Source: Pilimelia terevasa (lineage in GTDB: Bacteria > Actinomycetota > Actinomycetes > Mycobacteriales > Micromonosporaceae). Taken from it: a DNA stretch of 64,000 nucleotides. Of the stretch, positions 57,848 through 64,000 are shown piece by piece; position 1 is the stretch's first letter; each line of letters begins with the position of its first letter. The position numbers were made by a program, and so were the translations under genes. The stretch spans positions 248,001 to 312,000 of the forward strand of contig NZ_BMQC01000003.1 of NCBI RefSeq assembly GCF_014647915.1, in the 5' to 3' direction. The notes under the pieces are model-generated. The model worked only from the letters and a program-made list of their open reading frames with translations, was not told the origin of the DNA and searched no databases.

Positions 57848-58768
57848 TCAGCGCGCGCCGGCCGGCGCCGGGGTGCGGTCGTACGCGGCGCAGAACCGCC
57901 GCAGCGCGTCGTCCCAGGTGGGCAGCCGCCAGCCCAGCGACGCCAGGCGGGCGGTCGACAGGGTCGAGTCGCGCGGCCGCCCGCCGGCGAAGCCGCAGTC
58001 GGCCGTCGCCACCGGGCGCGGCGCCGGCAGGTCCGGGCGCAGGGCGCGCAGGGCGAGGCCCACGTCGTACCAGCTCGCCCGGCCCTCGTTGGCCACGTGC
58101 ACGGTCCCGTGCGCCGGCTCGTCCGCCGTCAGCAGGTGCAGCAGCGCCGCGGCCAGGTCCACGGTGTACGTGGGCCGGCTGTACTGGTCGGCGACCAGCG
58201 GCACCGCCTCGCCGCGCGCCCCGCGGCGCAGCGCGGCGACCAGGTAGTCGACCCGCTCGTCGGCGCCGCCGAACAGCCAGGACGTGCGGACGCTCAGCCC
58301 GCGCGCGCCCAGCAGCGCGGTGGTGCGCTCGCCGGCCAGCTTGGTCAGCCCGTACACGCTGCGCGGGTTGGGCAGGTCGGTCTCGCGGTAGCCGCCCGGG
58401 GGCGGCGCGTCGCCGTCGAAGACGTAGTCGCTGGAGACGTACACCAGGCGGCTGCCGAGCCGCCGGCACGCCTGGGCGACGTGGTGCACCCCGGCGACGT
58501 TGACCGCGAGCGCCAACGCCGGGTCGCGCTCGCAGTCGTCCACCACGGCGTGCGCGGCGGCGTGCACGACGACGTCGGGGCGGTGCTCCTCGACCGACCG
58601 GCGGACCGCCGCCGGGTCGGCGATGTCGAAGTCCGCCCGGCTGACCCCGCGCACGGACCAGTCGGCCGTGCGCGGGTCGGCGGCCAGCGCGGCGGTCAGC
58701 GCGGTGCCGAGCATCCCGTCGGCGCCGGTCAGGTAGAGCCGGCGGGGCCGGGGTACCGCGGCCGTCAC
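57848..58768 (-). CDS. RfbD-like NAD(P)-dependent reductase (cluster gene 5)
   Basis: The 306-residue protein follows dTDP-4-dehydrorhamnose reductase: L-T-G-A-D-G-M-L-G, D-x-D-I-A-D-P-A-A-V near the start, V-V-H-A-A-A-H-A-V-V-D, S-S-D-Y-V-F-D-G and Y-G-L-T-K-L-A-G-E. The full dTDP-rhamnose set (RmlA, B, C) is missing nearby, so it probably reduces another keto-sugar. GTG 58768 overlaps the RraA-like stop. Confidence 0.8.
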   Translation of the reverse strand: MTAAVPRPRRLYLTGADGMLGTALTAALAADPRTADWSVRGVSRADFDIADPAAVRRSVEEHRPDVVVHAAAHAVVDDCERDPALALAVNVAGVHHVAQACRRLGSRLVYVSSDYVFDGDAPPPGGYRETDLPNPRSVYGLTKLAGERTTALLGARGLSVRTSWLFGGADERVDYLVAALRRGARGEAVPLVADQYSRPTYTVDLAAALLHLLTADEPAHGTVHVANEGRASWYDVGLALRALRPDLPAPRPVATADCGFAGGRPRDSTLSTARLASLGWRLPTWDDALRRFCAAYDRTPAPAGAR

Positions 58769-59439
58769 AGGTGGCCGAACTCGCGCAGGAGCTGCGTCAC
58801 CGTGGCGCCAGAGGAGATCTTCTCGCGGATCAGCCGCTCCTTCTCGATGTTGCGCCGGGTCCCCTCCAGCACCTCGGGCGCCAGGTCCGGCGGGACGACG
58901 GCGATGCCGTTCTCGTCGGCGACGAGGATGTCGCCGGGGTTGATCACCTGGCCGCCGACCACCACCGGGACGTTGACCTGGACGGGCTCGGTGCGGTCGT
59001 GCACGGCGGTCGGCGAGGGGCGGGGGACGGTCCCGCGGTACCAGAGCGGGAAGTCCAGGTCGCGGACCTCGTCGACGTCGCGGACGGCCCCGTCGACGAT
59101 CCCGGCGGCGATGCCGGCCTTCAGCGACAGCGTGGACATCAGGCCGCCCCACATCGCGGTGATCGCCGTGCCGTGGCAGGCCACGACGATGATGTCGCCG
59201 GGCTCGGCGCGGGAGAGCACCGGCATGCAGTCGACCAGGTCGTCGATGGACAGGTTGACGGTCAGCGCCGGCCCGGCGACCTTGTGCTGCGGCCGGACGG
59301 TCTGGAAGCCGCCGATCGCACCGACGCGGCGGCGCGCGTCGGTGACCAGGCAGCTCGGGCTGTACTCCGCCAGCACCTCCTGGAAGGCGGCGACGAGCTT
59401 GGGCTCGGGCCGGACGAGGTCGTGGTACACGGTTTCCAT
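58765..59439 (-). CDS. RraA-like protein, HMG aldolase/oxaloacetate decarboxylase type (cluster gene 4)
   Basis: The 224-residue protein matches the RraA/HMG aldolase family: D-A-x-x-x-G-A-I near residue 34, G-D-I-I-V-V-A-C-H-G, A-A-G-I-V-D-G-A-V-R-D at the Mg site and G-D-I-L-V-A-D-E-N-G-I-A-V-V-P. Family members cleave or decarboxylate 2-oxo acids. Its ribosome site GAGGAG overlaps the transketolase stop. In this cluster it may split or decarboxylate the NeuB-type product. Confidence 0.8.
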   Translation of the reverse strand: METVYHDLVRPEPKLVAAFQEVLAEYSPSCLVTDARRRVGAIGGFQTVRPQHKVAGPALTVNLSIDDLVDCMPVLSRAEPGDIIVVACHGTAITAMWGGLMSTLSLKAGIAAGIVDGAVRDVDEVRDLDFPLWYRGTVPRPSPTAVHDRTEPVQVNVPVVVGGQVINPGDILVADENGIAVVPPDLAPEVLEGTRRNIEKERLIREKISSGATVTQLLREFGHL

Positions 59440-59448
59440 CGGGTCTCC

Positions 59449-61359
59449 TCAGGCGGTGAGCGATCGCAGGGCGGTGGCGAGCGTGGGGGCGTCGAGGCCG
59501 TGGGCGGCGAGCGCCTCGGCCTCGGTGCCACACCGGGGCAGCGCGGTCAGGCCGATGCCCCGGAACCGCGGCCGGCGGTCCGCGGGCCGCTCCAGCAGCG
59601 CCCGGGCGACGGTGTCGGCCTGGCCGCCGTGGGTGTAGTGGTTCTCCACCACGGCGAGGGCGTCGGCGGCGTCGGCCAGCGCGCCGAGCCACTGCGGGTC
59701 GACCCGGTTGAGCCACGGCAGGTTGACGACCGTGAGGTCGATCCCGTCGGCGGCGAGCAGGTCCGCGGCGGCCAGGAGCTGGGCGAGGACGACCGGGCCG
59801 GCGCCCACGGCCACGGTCCGGCCGCCGGGGCGCACGGTCCGGCCCCAGCCGACCTCCAGCGGGCCGGCGGGCAGCGCGTCCACGGCGGCCCGCACCGGGG
59901 CGGACACCAGGCGCAGGTACACGCTGTCGGGCAGCGCGGCGCACAGGTCCACGGCGGCGCGGACCTCGGCGGCGTTCGCCGGTTCGAGGACGAGCAGGCC
60001 GGGCACGCCGCCGACGGCGCTGACGTCCCGGACCGCCTGGTGCGAGTGGCCGGGCGCCGCCGGCAGCAGGCCGGCCAGGGAGCCGACGTACACGACGCGG
60101 CGGCCCTCGCTGGCGTTGTTGTAGATCTGCTCGTTGGGCCGGGCGTGCAGGAAGCAGGAGAAGGAGTGCACGAACGGCAGCAGCCCCCCGGCGGCCATGC
60201 CCCCGGCGACCGACACCATGTCCTGCTCGGCGATGCCGCACTCGATGAACCGCTCCGGCAGCGCGGCGGCGAACGGGATGAGGCCGGTGTCCAGCACGAG
60301 GTCGGCGTCGAGGGCCATGACCCGCGCGTCGCGGCGGGCCAGGTCCAGCAGCGCCTCGCCGTACACCTGCGGGAGCCGGGTCGGCACCGTGTCGGCCGGG
60401 GCCGGGGCCGGCGGGGTCTCCTCGCGCAGGCGCAGCGGGTCCAGCCCGTGGCGGCGCAGCAGCGTCGCGGCCGCGTCGAGGAGTTCGGCGCGGGCGCTGC
60501 GGTGGTCCGCGGCCGAGGGGGCGCCGCTGTGGAAGCGGTACAGGGTGTCGCCCTCGCGCATCGAGGTCGTCGCCGCGAAGGTGGCGCAGCCGGCACCCTT
60601 GACGGTGTCGGCGATGATCACCACCGGCAGGCCGGCCAGCCCGCCGGCCCGCTTGCGGAACGCCGCCTCGATGTCGGCCGGGTCGTTGCCGTCGCAGCGC
60701 ACGACGCCCCAGCCGAACGCCCGGAACTTGGCCTCCAGGTCGCCGAGGTCGCTGACGTCGCGGACCCAGGTGTCCGACTGGATCTTGTTGTGGTCCACGA
60801 TCACGGTCAGCTCGCGCATCCCGTGCCGCACGGCGCCGGCCAGCGCCTCCCAGTTCTGGCCCTCCTGCAGCTCCCCGTCGCCGAGCAGCACGTACACCCG
60901 CCGGTCGCGGCCGGCCCGGCGGTCGGCGAGGACCAGGCCCTTGGCCTTGGAGATCCCCATGCCCAGCGAGCCGGTGTTGAACGGCATGTGCGGCGTGCGC
61001 ACGTCGGGGTGGCCCGGCAGCCCGTCGATGCGGCGCAGCCGGTGCACGTCGGCCTCCGGCAGCGCGCCGAGGCCGATCAGGGTGGCGTACAGGCCGGGCG
61101 CGTCGTGGCCCTTGGAGGAGAAGTAGACGTCGCCGCCGTCCTCGAAGGGCCGGCGCAGCTCCCGCAGGTACAGGTGGCTGACCAGGTCGGCGGCGCTGAA
61201 GCTGGAGCCCAGGTGCCCCGAGCCCGCCCGCATGACCATGTAGAGGGTGTTGATCCGGCTCAGCGTGGCGACCGCGCGGACCCGGTCGCCCGGGTCGGCG
61301 ACGCCGTCGCGGACGCGGGCGAACTCCGATGCCTCCACCCACTGAAGGGGGTCGGTCAT
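59449..61359 (-). CDS. Transketolase, full-length (cluster gene 3)
   Basis: The 636-residue protein joins the TPP-binding N-part (G-H-L-G-S-S-F-S near residue 47, G-D-G-E-L-Q-E-G-Q-N-W-E and D-H-N-K-I-Q-S-D) with the pyrimidine part (E-C-G-I-A-E-Q-D-M) and the C-terminal domain. It transfers two-carbon ketol units. A second copy inside a biosynthetic operon normally points to synthesis of an unusual sugar or chain extension of a carbohydrate acceptor. GGAGG is 6 bases before the ATG. Confidence 0.88.
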   Translation of the reverse strand: MTDPLQWVEASEFARVRDGVADPGDRVRAVATLSRINTLYMVMRAGSGHLGSSFSAADLVSHLYLRELRRPFEDGGDVYFSSKGHDAPGLYATLIGLGALPEADVHRLRRIDGLPGHPDVRTPHMPFNTGSLGMGISKAKGLVLADRRAGRDRRVYVLLGDGELQEGQNWEALAGAVRHGMRELTVIVDHNKIQSDTWVRDVSDLGDLEAKFRAFGWGVVRCDGNDPADIEAAFRKRAGGLAGLPVVIIADTVKGAGCATFAATTSMREGDTLYRFHSGAPSAADHRSARAELLDAAATLLRRHGLDPLRLREETPPAPAPADTVPTRLPQVYGEALLDLARRDARVMALDADLVLDTGLIPFAAALPERFIECGIAEQDMVSVAGGMAAGGLLPFVHSFSCFLHARPNEQIYNNASEGRRVVYVGSLAGLLPAAPGHSHQAVRDVSAVGGVPGLLVLEPANAAEVRAAVDLCAALPDSVYLRLVSAPVRAAVDALPAGPLEVGWGRTVRPGGRTVAVGAGPVVLAQLLAAADLLAADGIDLTVVNLPWLNRVDPQWLGALADAADALAVVENHYTHGGQADTVARALLERPADRRPRFRGIGLTALPRCGTEAEALAAHGLDAPTLATALRSLTA

Positions 61360-61384
61360 GTGCAGCCTCCGTTGCTCGTGGGCG

Positions 61385-62185
61385 TCACCAGCACACGAAG
61401 CCCCCGTCTACGAGGAGTTCAGTGCCGGTGACGTACCGGCTCTGGTCCGAGGCCAGGAACAGCATCGGGCCGATCAGGTCCTCGGCCCGCGCCAGCCGGC
61501 CCAGGGGTACGCGGTCGACGAACTTGCGCAGGAACAGCGGGTCCTGGTCGCCGAGCACGCCGCCGGGCGACAGGACGTTGACCCGCACGCCGTAGGGGCC
61601 CCACAGCGTCGCCAGGTACCGGGTCAGCGCCGCCACCCCGGCCTTGGACATGCCGTAGGCGGGCGGCTTGAGGAACGGCGGGTCCATCTCGATGTGGTCG
61701 TAGAACCGGACGTCGGGCGCCACCGTCGCGTACAGCGAGCCGACGTTGACGATCGCCCCCCGCCGGTGCCGGACCATCTCCGCGCCGAAGACCTGGCACA
61801 TCCGCAGCACTCCGGCGGCGTTGACGTCCAGCACCGCGGCGGACAGCTCCTCGGGCAGGTCCTCGAACAGGTAGCCGGCGGCGCTGGCCGACGGCGGCTG
61901 GTCGATGCCCGCGTTGTTGACCAGCACGTGCGGCGGGCCGCACTCCACGAGGCACGCGGCGAGCGCCTCGCGCAGCCCGGGCAGGTGCGTCACGTCCCCG
62001 TGGTGGTACACGAACCGCCCGCCCCCCTGCGCCGCCGCCGCGCGGAGGGCGGCGTCCTCGGGCTCGACCCGGTCGAGCCCGAAGACGTGGGCGCCCGCCC
62101 GCAGGAAGGCGCCGGCCCACACCTGGCCGAGTCGACCGGCCACCCCGGTGACGACGACGGTCGCGGCGGCGAGGTCGCTCGGCAC
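61385..62185 (-). CDS. Short-chain dehydrogenase/reductase (cluster gene 2)
   Basis: The 266-residue protein has the SDR cofactor loop V-T-G-V-A-G-R-L-G, N-N-A-G-I-D, Y-G-M-S-K as the catalytic Tyr-Lys pair with Ser in V-G-S-L-Y, and the ending G-T-E-L-L-V-D-G-G. SDRs of this form accompany NeuB-type synthases in legionaminate-like loci. GTG 62185 is 5 bases after the NeuB-like stop. It oxidises or reduces a hydroxyl/keto group of a sugar intermediate. Confidence 0.85.
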   Translation of the reverse strand: MPSDLAAATVVVTGVAGRLGQVWAGAFLRAGAHVFGLDRVEPEDAALRAAAAQGGGRFVYHHGDVTHLPGLREALAACLVECGPPHVLVNNAGIDQPPSASAAGYLFEDLPEELSAAVLDVNAAGVLRMCQVFGAEMVRHRRGAIVNVGSLYATVAPDVRFYDHIEMDPPFLKPPAYGMSKAGVAALTRYLATLWGPYGVRVNVLSPGGVLGDQDPLFLRKFVDRVPLGRLARAEDLIGPMLFLASDQSRYVTGTELLVDGGFVCW

Positions 62186-62190
62186 GGTGC

Positions 62191-63288
62191 TCAGCCCGCG
62201 CTCAGGGCGCCGACCGGCGCCGGGGTCACGAGCAGGTCGGCGTCGAAGGCGCCGTCGGCCGGCAGCGGCGTACGCAGCCGCAGGCCGACGACCTCGTCGA
62301 GCTGGTACGGCTTCATGCCGTCGCCCGGCGACTTGCAGGCCACGTCCTCGGCGGTGACCAGGTGGCCCGCGGGCAGGTCCCGGGCGGCCACCAGCTTCTT
62401 GCCCATCTTGCGGACGGCCGGCGCCTCCTTGTCGCTGCACACCTTGGCCGGCGCGCCCAGCGCCTGCCGGGTGCGGGCCAGGGACGCGACCAGCTCGCCG
62501 AGCAGCGGCGGGTCGAGCGAGAAGTGGTGGTCGCTGCCGGGGCGGGACTGGTCGAGCGTGAAGTGCTTCTCGACGACCCGGGCGCCGAGGGTGTAGGCGA
62601 GGCAGCTCGCCTCGTTGCCGAGGTCGTGGCCGGAGAAGCCGACGACGACGCCGGGGAACTCGCGGCGGTAGGTCCCGATGACCGACAGGTGCAGGTCCTC
62701 CGGGCCCGCGGGGTAGACGGCCGTGCACTGGAGCAGGGCCAGCCGGTCGTTGATCGGCAGAATGGTGTCGACGGCGCGCCGGACCTCGTCCATCGTGGCG
62801 CCGCCGGTGCTGACCACCAGCGCCTTGCCGGTCTTCGCCGCGTACGCCAGCAGCGGCGTGTTGGTGAGGTCCGCGGACGCGATCTTGATGGCCGGCAGGT
62901 CGAGGTCCATCAGGAAGTCCACCGACGGCAGGTCGAACGCGGTGGAGAAGAAGTCGATGCCCAGCTCCCGGGCCAGCGCGGCGAGGTGGGCGTACTCCGC
63001 GCGGCCGAACTCCAGGAACTCGCGGTGCGCCCCGTAGGTGGGGCCGTAGGAGTTGCGGCCGGTGTACGGCTGGTCGTACATCTGCTTGGTGAACAGCGCC
63101 TTGTTGTCCCGTTTCTGCAACTTCGCGGCGGACGCTCCCGCGGCGGCGGCCTGCCGAAACAGCTCCTCCGCCTTTTCCAGCTTTCCCTCGTGGTTGTGGC
63201 CGATTTCCGCGATGACATAAGCGGCAGTGTCATCGGCGATCCGTCGGTCAGAAATGTGGAGTTCGCGCACAGTGCCCCCGACCTTCAT
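62191..63288 (-). CDS. NeuB/SpsE-type sialic acid synthase family enzyme (cluster gene 1)
   Basis: The 365-residue protein has the NeuB barrel: I-A-E-I-G-H-N-H-E-G-K near residue 26, A-A-K-L-Q-K-R-D, S-T-A-F-D, K-I-A-S-A-D-L-T-N, G-F-S-G-H-D, E-K-H-F-T-L-D and a SAF/antifreeze-like C-domain (A-A-R-D-L-P-A-G-H). It condenses phosphoenolpyruvate with an aldose to give a 2-oxo acid. Without NeuA, NeuC or Leg/Pse genes nearby, the acceptor is probably not a standard one. ATG 63288 lacks a ribosome site; GTG 63270 (GGGGG 4 bases upstream) is an alternative start. Confidence 0.85.
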   Translation of the reverse strand: MKVGGTVRELHISDRRIADDTAAYVIAEIGHNHEGKLEKAEELFRQAAAAGASAAKLQKRDNKALFTKQMYDQPYTGRNSYGPTYGAHREFLEFGRAEYAHLAALARELGIDFFSTAFDLPSVDFLMDLDLPAIKIASADLTNTPLLAYAAKTGKALVVSTGGATMDEVRRAVDTILPINDRLALLQCTAVYPAGPEDLHLSVIGTYRREFPGVVVGFSGHDLGNEASCLAYTLGARVVEKHFTLDQSRPGSDHHFSLDPPLLGELVASLARTRQALGAPAKVCSDKEAPAVRKMGKKLVAARDLPAGHLVTAEDVACKSPGDGMKPYQLDEVVGLRLRTPLPADGAFDADLLVTPAPVGALSAG

Positions 63289-63348
63289 ATGCGTTCGAAA
63301 TCGCTACGTGTGCTGCACGTCGATGATGCCGCGCGAAGAAGCCGGTCG

Positions 63349-63374
63349 TTGTGCGCGATCCGCTGTCCTATGAT
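63349..63374 (+). promoter_or_regulatory. Candidate promoter of the regulator gene
   Basis: TATGAT at 63369-63374 is a very good -10 sequence in this G+C-rich DNA, 38 bases before ATG 63412. A -35 match is weak (TTGTGC at 63349, spacing 14). It lies in the divergent region between the regulator and the biosynthetic operon. Confidence 0.45.
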
Positions 63375-63411
63375 GGACATGCCCAAAGTGGACACGGACG
63401 GATCGGTGGTT

Positions 63412-64000
63412 ATGACCACACTGAACACCACGGACCCGATCGACCTGGACGACTCCTGCGTGGCCGCCTACCAGGTGGCGGTCCGCAGTGGCGGTTTCGT
63501 CCCCGAGAATGTCGCGGCGGAGCTGGCGTGCGGCGAGGACGAGGCGCTGCGGATCCGCGCGGTCCTGCTCCGGATGCGGCTGCTGGCCCCCGGCCTGGAC
63601 GACGGGGTGTACCTGCCCGCCGACCCGGAGATCGCCGAGGGCGAGCTGTCGGCGGAGCTGGAGGCGGGCATCACCGCCCGCCGGCACCGGCTGACGCAGA
63701 TCCACGAGCGCCTGCGCCCGCTCGCCCCCGTCTACGCCGAGCACCGCCAGCACGCGCACGACGCCGCCGCCGTCCGCCTGATCGACGACCCGGCCGAGGT
63801 GCGCCGCGAGCTGAACGCCGCCGCGCGGCACTGCGCGCGCAGCGTCTTCACGATCCAGCCCGGCGGCGCGCGCAGCCCGGCGGCGCTCAACCAGGCGGTC
63901 GGCCGGGACGTCGCCATGCTGGAGCGGGGGGTGACGATGCGGATCCTGTACCAGCACACGGCCCGCGCCAACCTCACCACCCGCACGTACGCGCGGCGGG
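63412..64000 (+). CDS. HTH pathway regulator, TrmB/LuxR-type layout (3' end beyond window)
   Basis: About 196 codons are visible and the frame runs off the end. The N-terminus (D-D-S-C-V-A-A-Y-Q-V-A-V to V-A-A-E-L-A-C-G-E-D-E-A-L-R-I-R-A-V-L-L-R-M-R-L-L) forms a TrmB-like winged-helix half, followed by a coiled helix and a sensor-like segment (S-V-F-T-I-Q-P-G-G-A-R-S). Such proteins usually carry a C-terminal LuxR HTH and regulate actinomycete natural-product clusters. ATG 63379 and GTG 63388 are alternative starts. It is divergent from the 14-gene operon, so it is the likely cluster regulator. Confidence 0.7.
   Translation, partial: MTTLNTTDPIDLDDSCVAAYQVAVRSGGFVPENVAAELACGEDEALRIRAVLLRMRLLAPGLDDGVYLPADPEIAEGELSAELEAGITARRHRLTQIHERLRPLAPVYAEHRQHAHDAAAVRLIDDPAEVRRELNAAARHCARSVFTIQPGGARSPAALNQAVGRDVAMLERGVTMRILYQHTARANLTTRTYARR

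Noticed and set aside
57848-58768. RfbD-like gene as part of dTDP-rhamnose synthesis
   Set aside because: RmlA, RmlB and RmlC genes are absent from the operon, so a rhamnose pathway is not supported.
1-64000. CRISPR arrays, intact transposons, phage genes, riboswitches
   Set aside because: No regularly spaced repeats, transposase or integrase motifs, phage structural genes or recognisable riboswitch cores were found on either strand.

Overview
The window is high-G+C actinobacterial DNA. Codon third positions are almost all G or C, many genes overlap by 4 bases (ATGA or GTGA), and several genes look leaderless, with a -10 element about 6 bases before ATG/GTG. The gene families (ImmA-like peptidase with a MAB_1171c-type membrane protein, GPP34, L,D-transpeptidase, AI-2E permease, pathway-type HTH regulator) suit a filamentous actinomycete, perhaps Micromonosporaceae; that placement is inference. 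No CRISPR array, intact insertion sequence or phage gene was seen.

Bases 1-38371 look like ordinary chromosome. On the left is the end of a type IV pseudopilin operon, followed by an MDR oxidoreductase, a small secreted protein, oligopeptidase B, two STAS-domain proteins, a PadR-controlled ABC exporter, mscL, an M1 metallopeptidase with a histidine-rich tail, an L,D-transpeptidase and an ArsR/SRPBCC pair. Next come a CYP152-type fatty-acid peroxygenase, a zinc alcohol dehydrogenase, an epimerase, an AI-2E-type permease, a DHA2 exporter and a two-component system with a PepSY protein. The block closes with a c-di-GMP GGDEF-EAL protein, an operon of permease, formamidase and GPP34 protein, and an ImmA/IrrE - MAB_1171c - amidohydrolase operon.

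Bases about 38400-46600 form an accessory segment of lower and uneven G+C, ending at a tRNA-Lys(TTT) gene whose 3' end faces the segment. Its first half encodes a secreted beta-propeller, an unknown protein behind a 13-bp inverted repeat, a MauD-like thiol-disulfide protein, a Tat-exported Cys/Trp-rich protein and two membrane proteins; the set resembles a methylamine-dehydrogenase-type maturation locus. Its second half is a tandem array of five secreted proteins with a shared four-cysteine layout (DUF4360-like). A sixth member lies apart at 25739.

Bases 47740-63288 are one long minus-strand operon of 14 genes, mostly translationally coupled: NeuB-type synthase, SDR, full-length transketolase, RraA-like protein, RfbD-like reductase, lactone-oxidase-type flavoenzyme, HAD phosphatase, class IV aminotransferase, MDR reductase, aldo/keto reductase, two ATP-grasp ligases, an MFS exporter and a permuted-ATP-grasp-like protein. 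A divergent HTH regulator starts at 63412 and runs off the window. No PKS, NRPS or known product signature is present. The simplest reading is an uncharacterised pathway that builds a sugar-derived 2-oxo acid, aminates it, ligates it to amino acids and exports the product. This is the best candidate for a previously undescribed system here.
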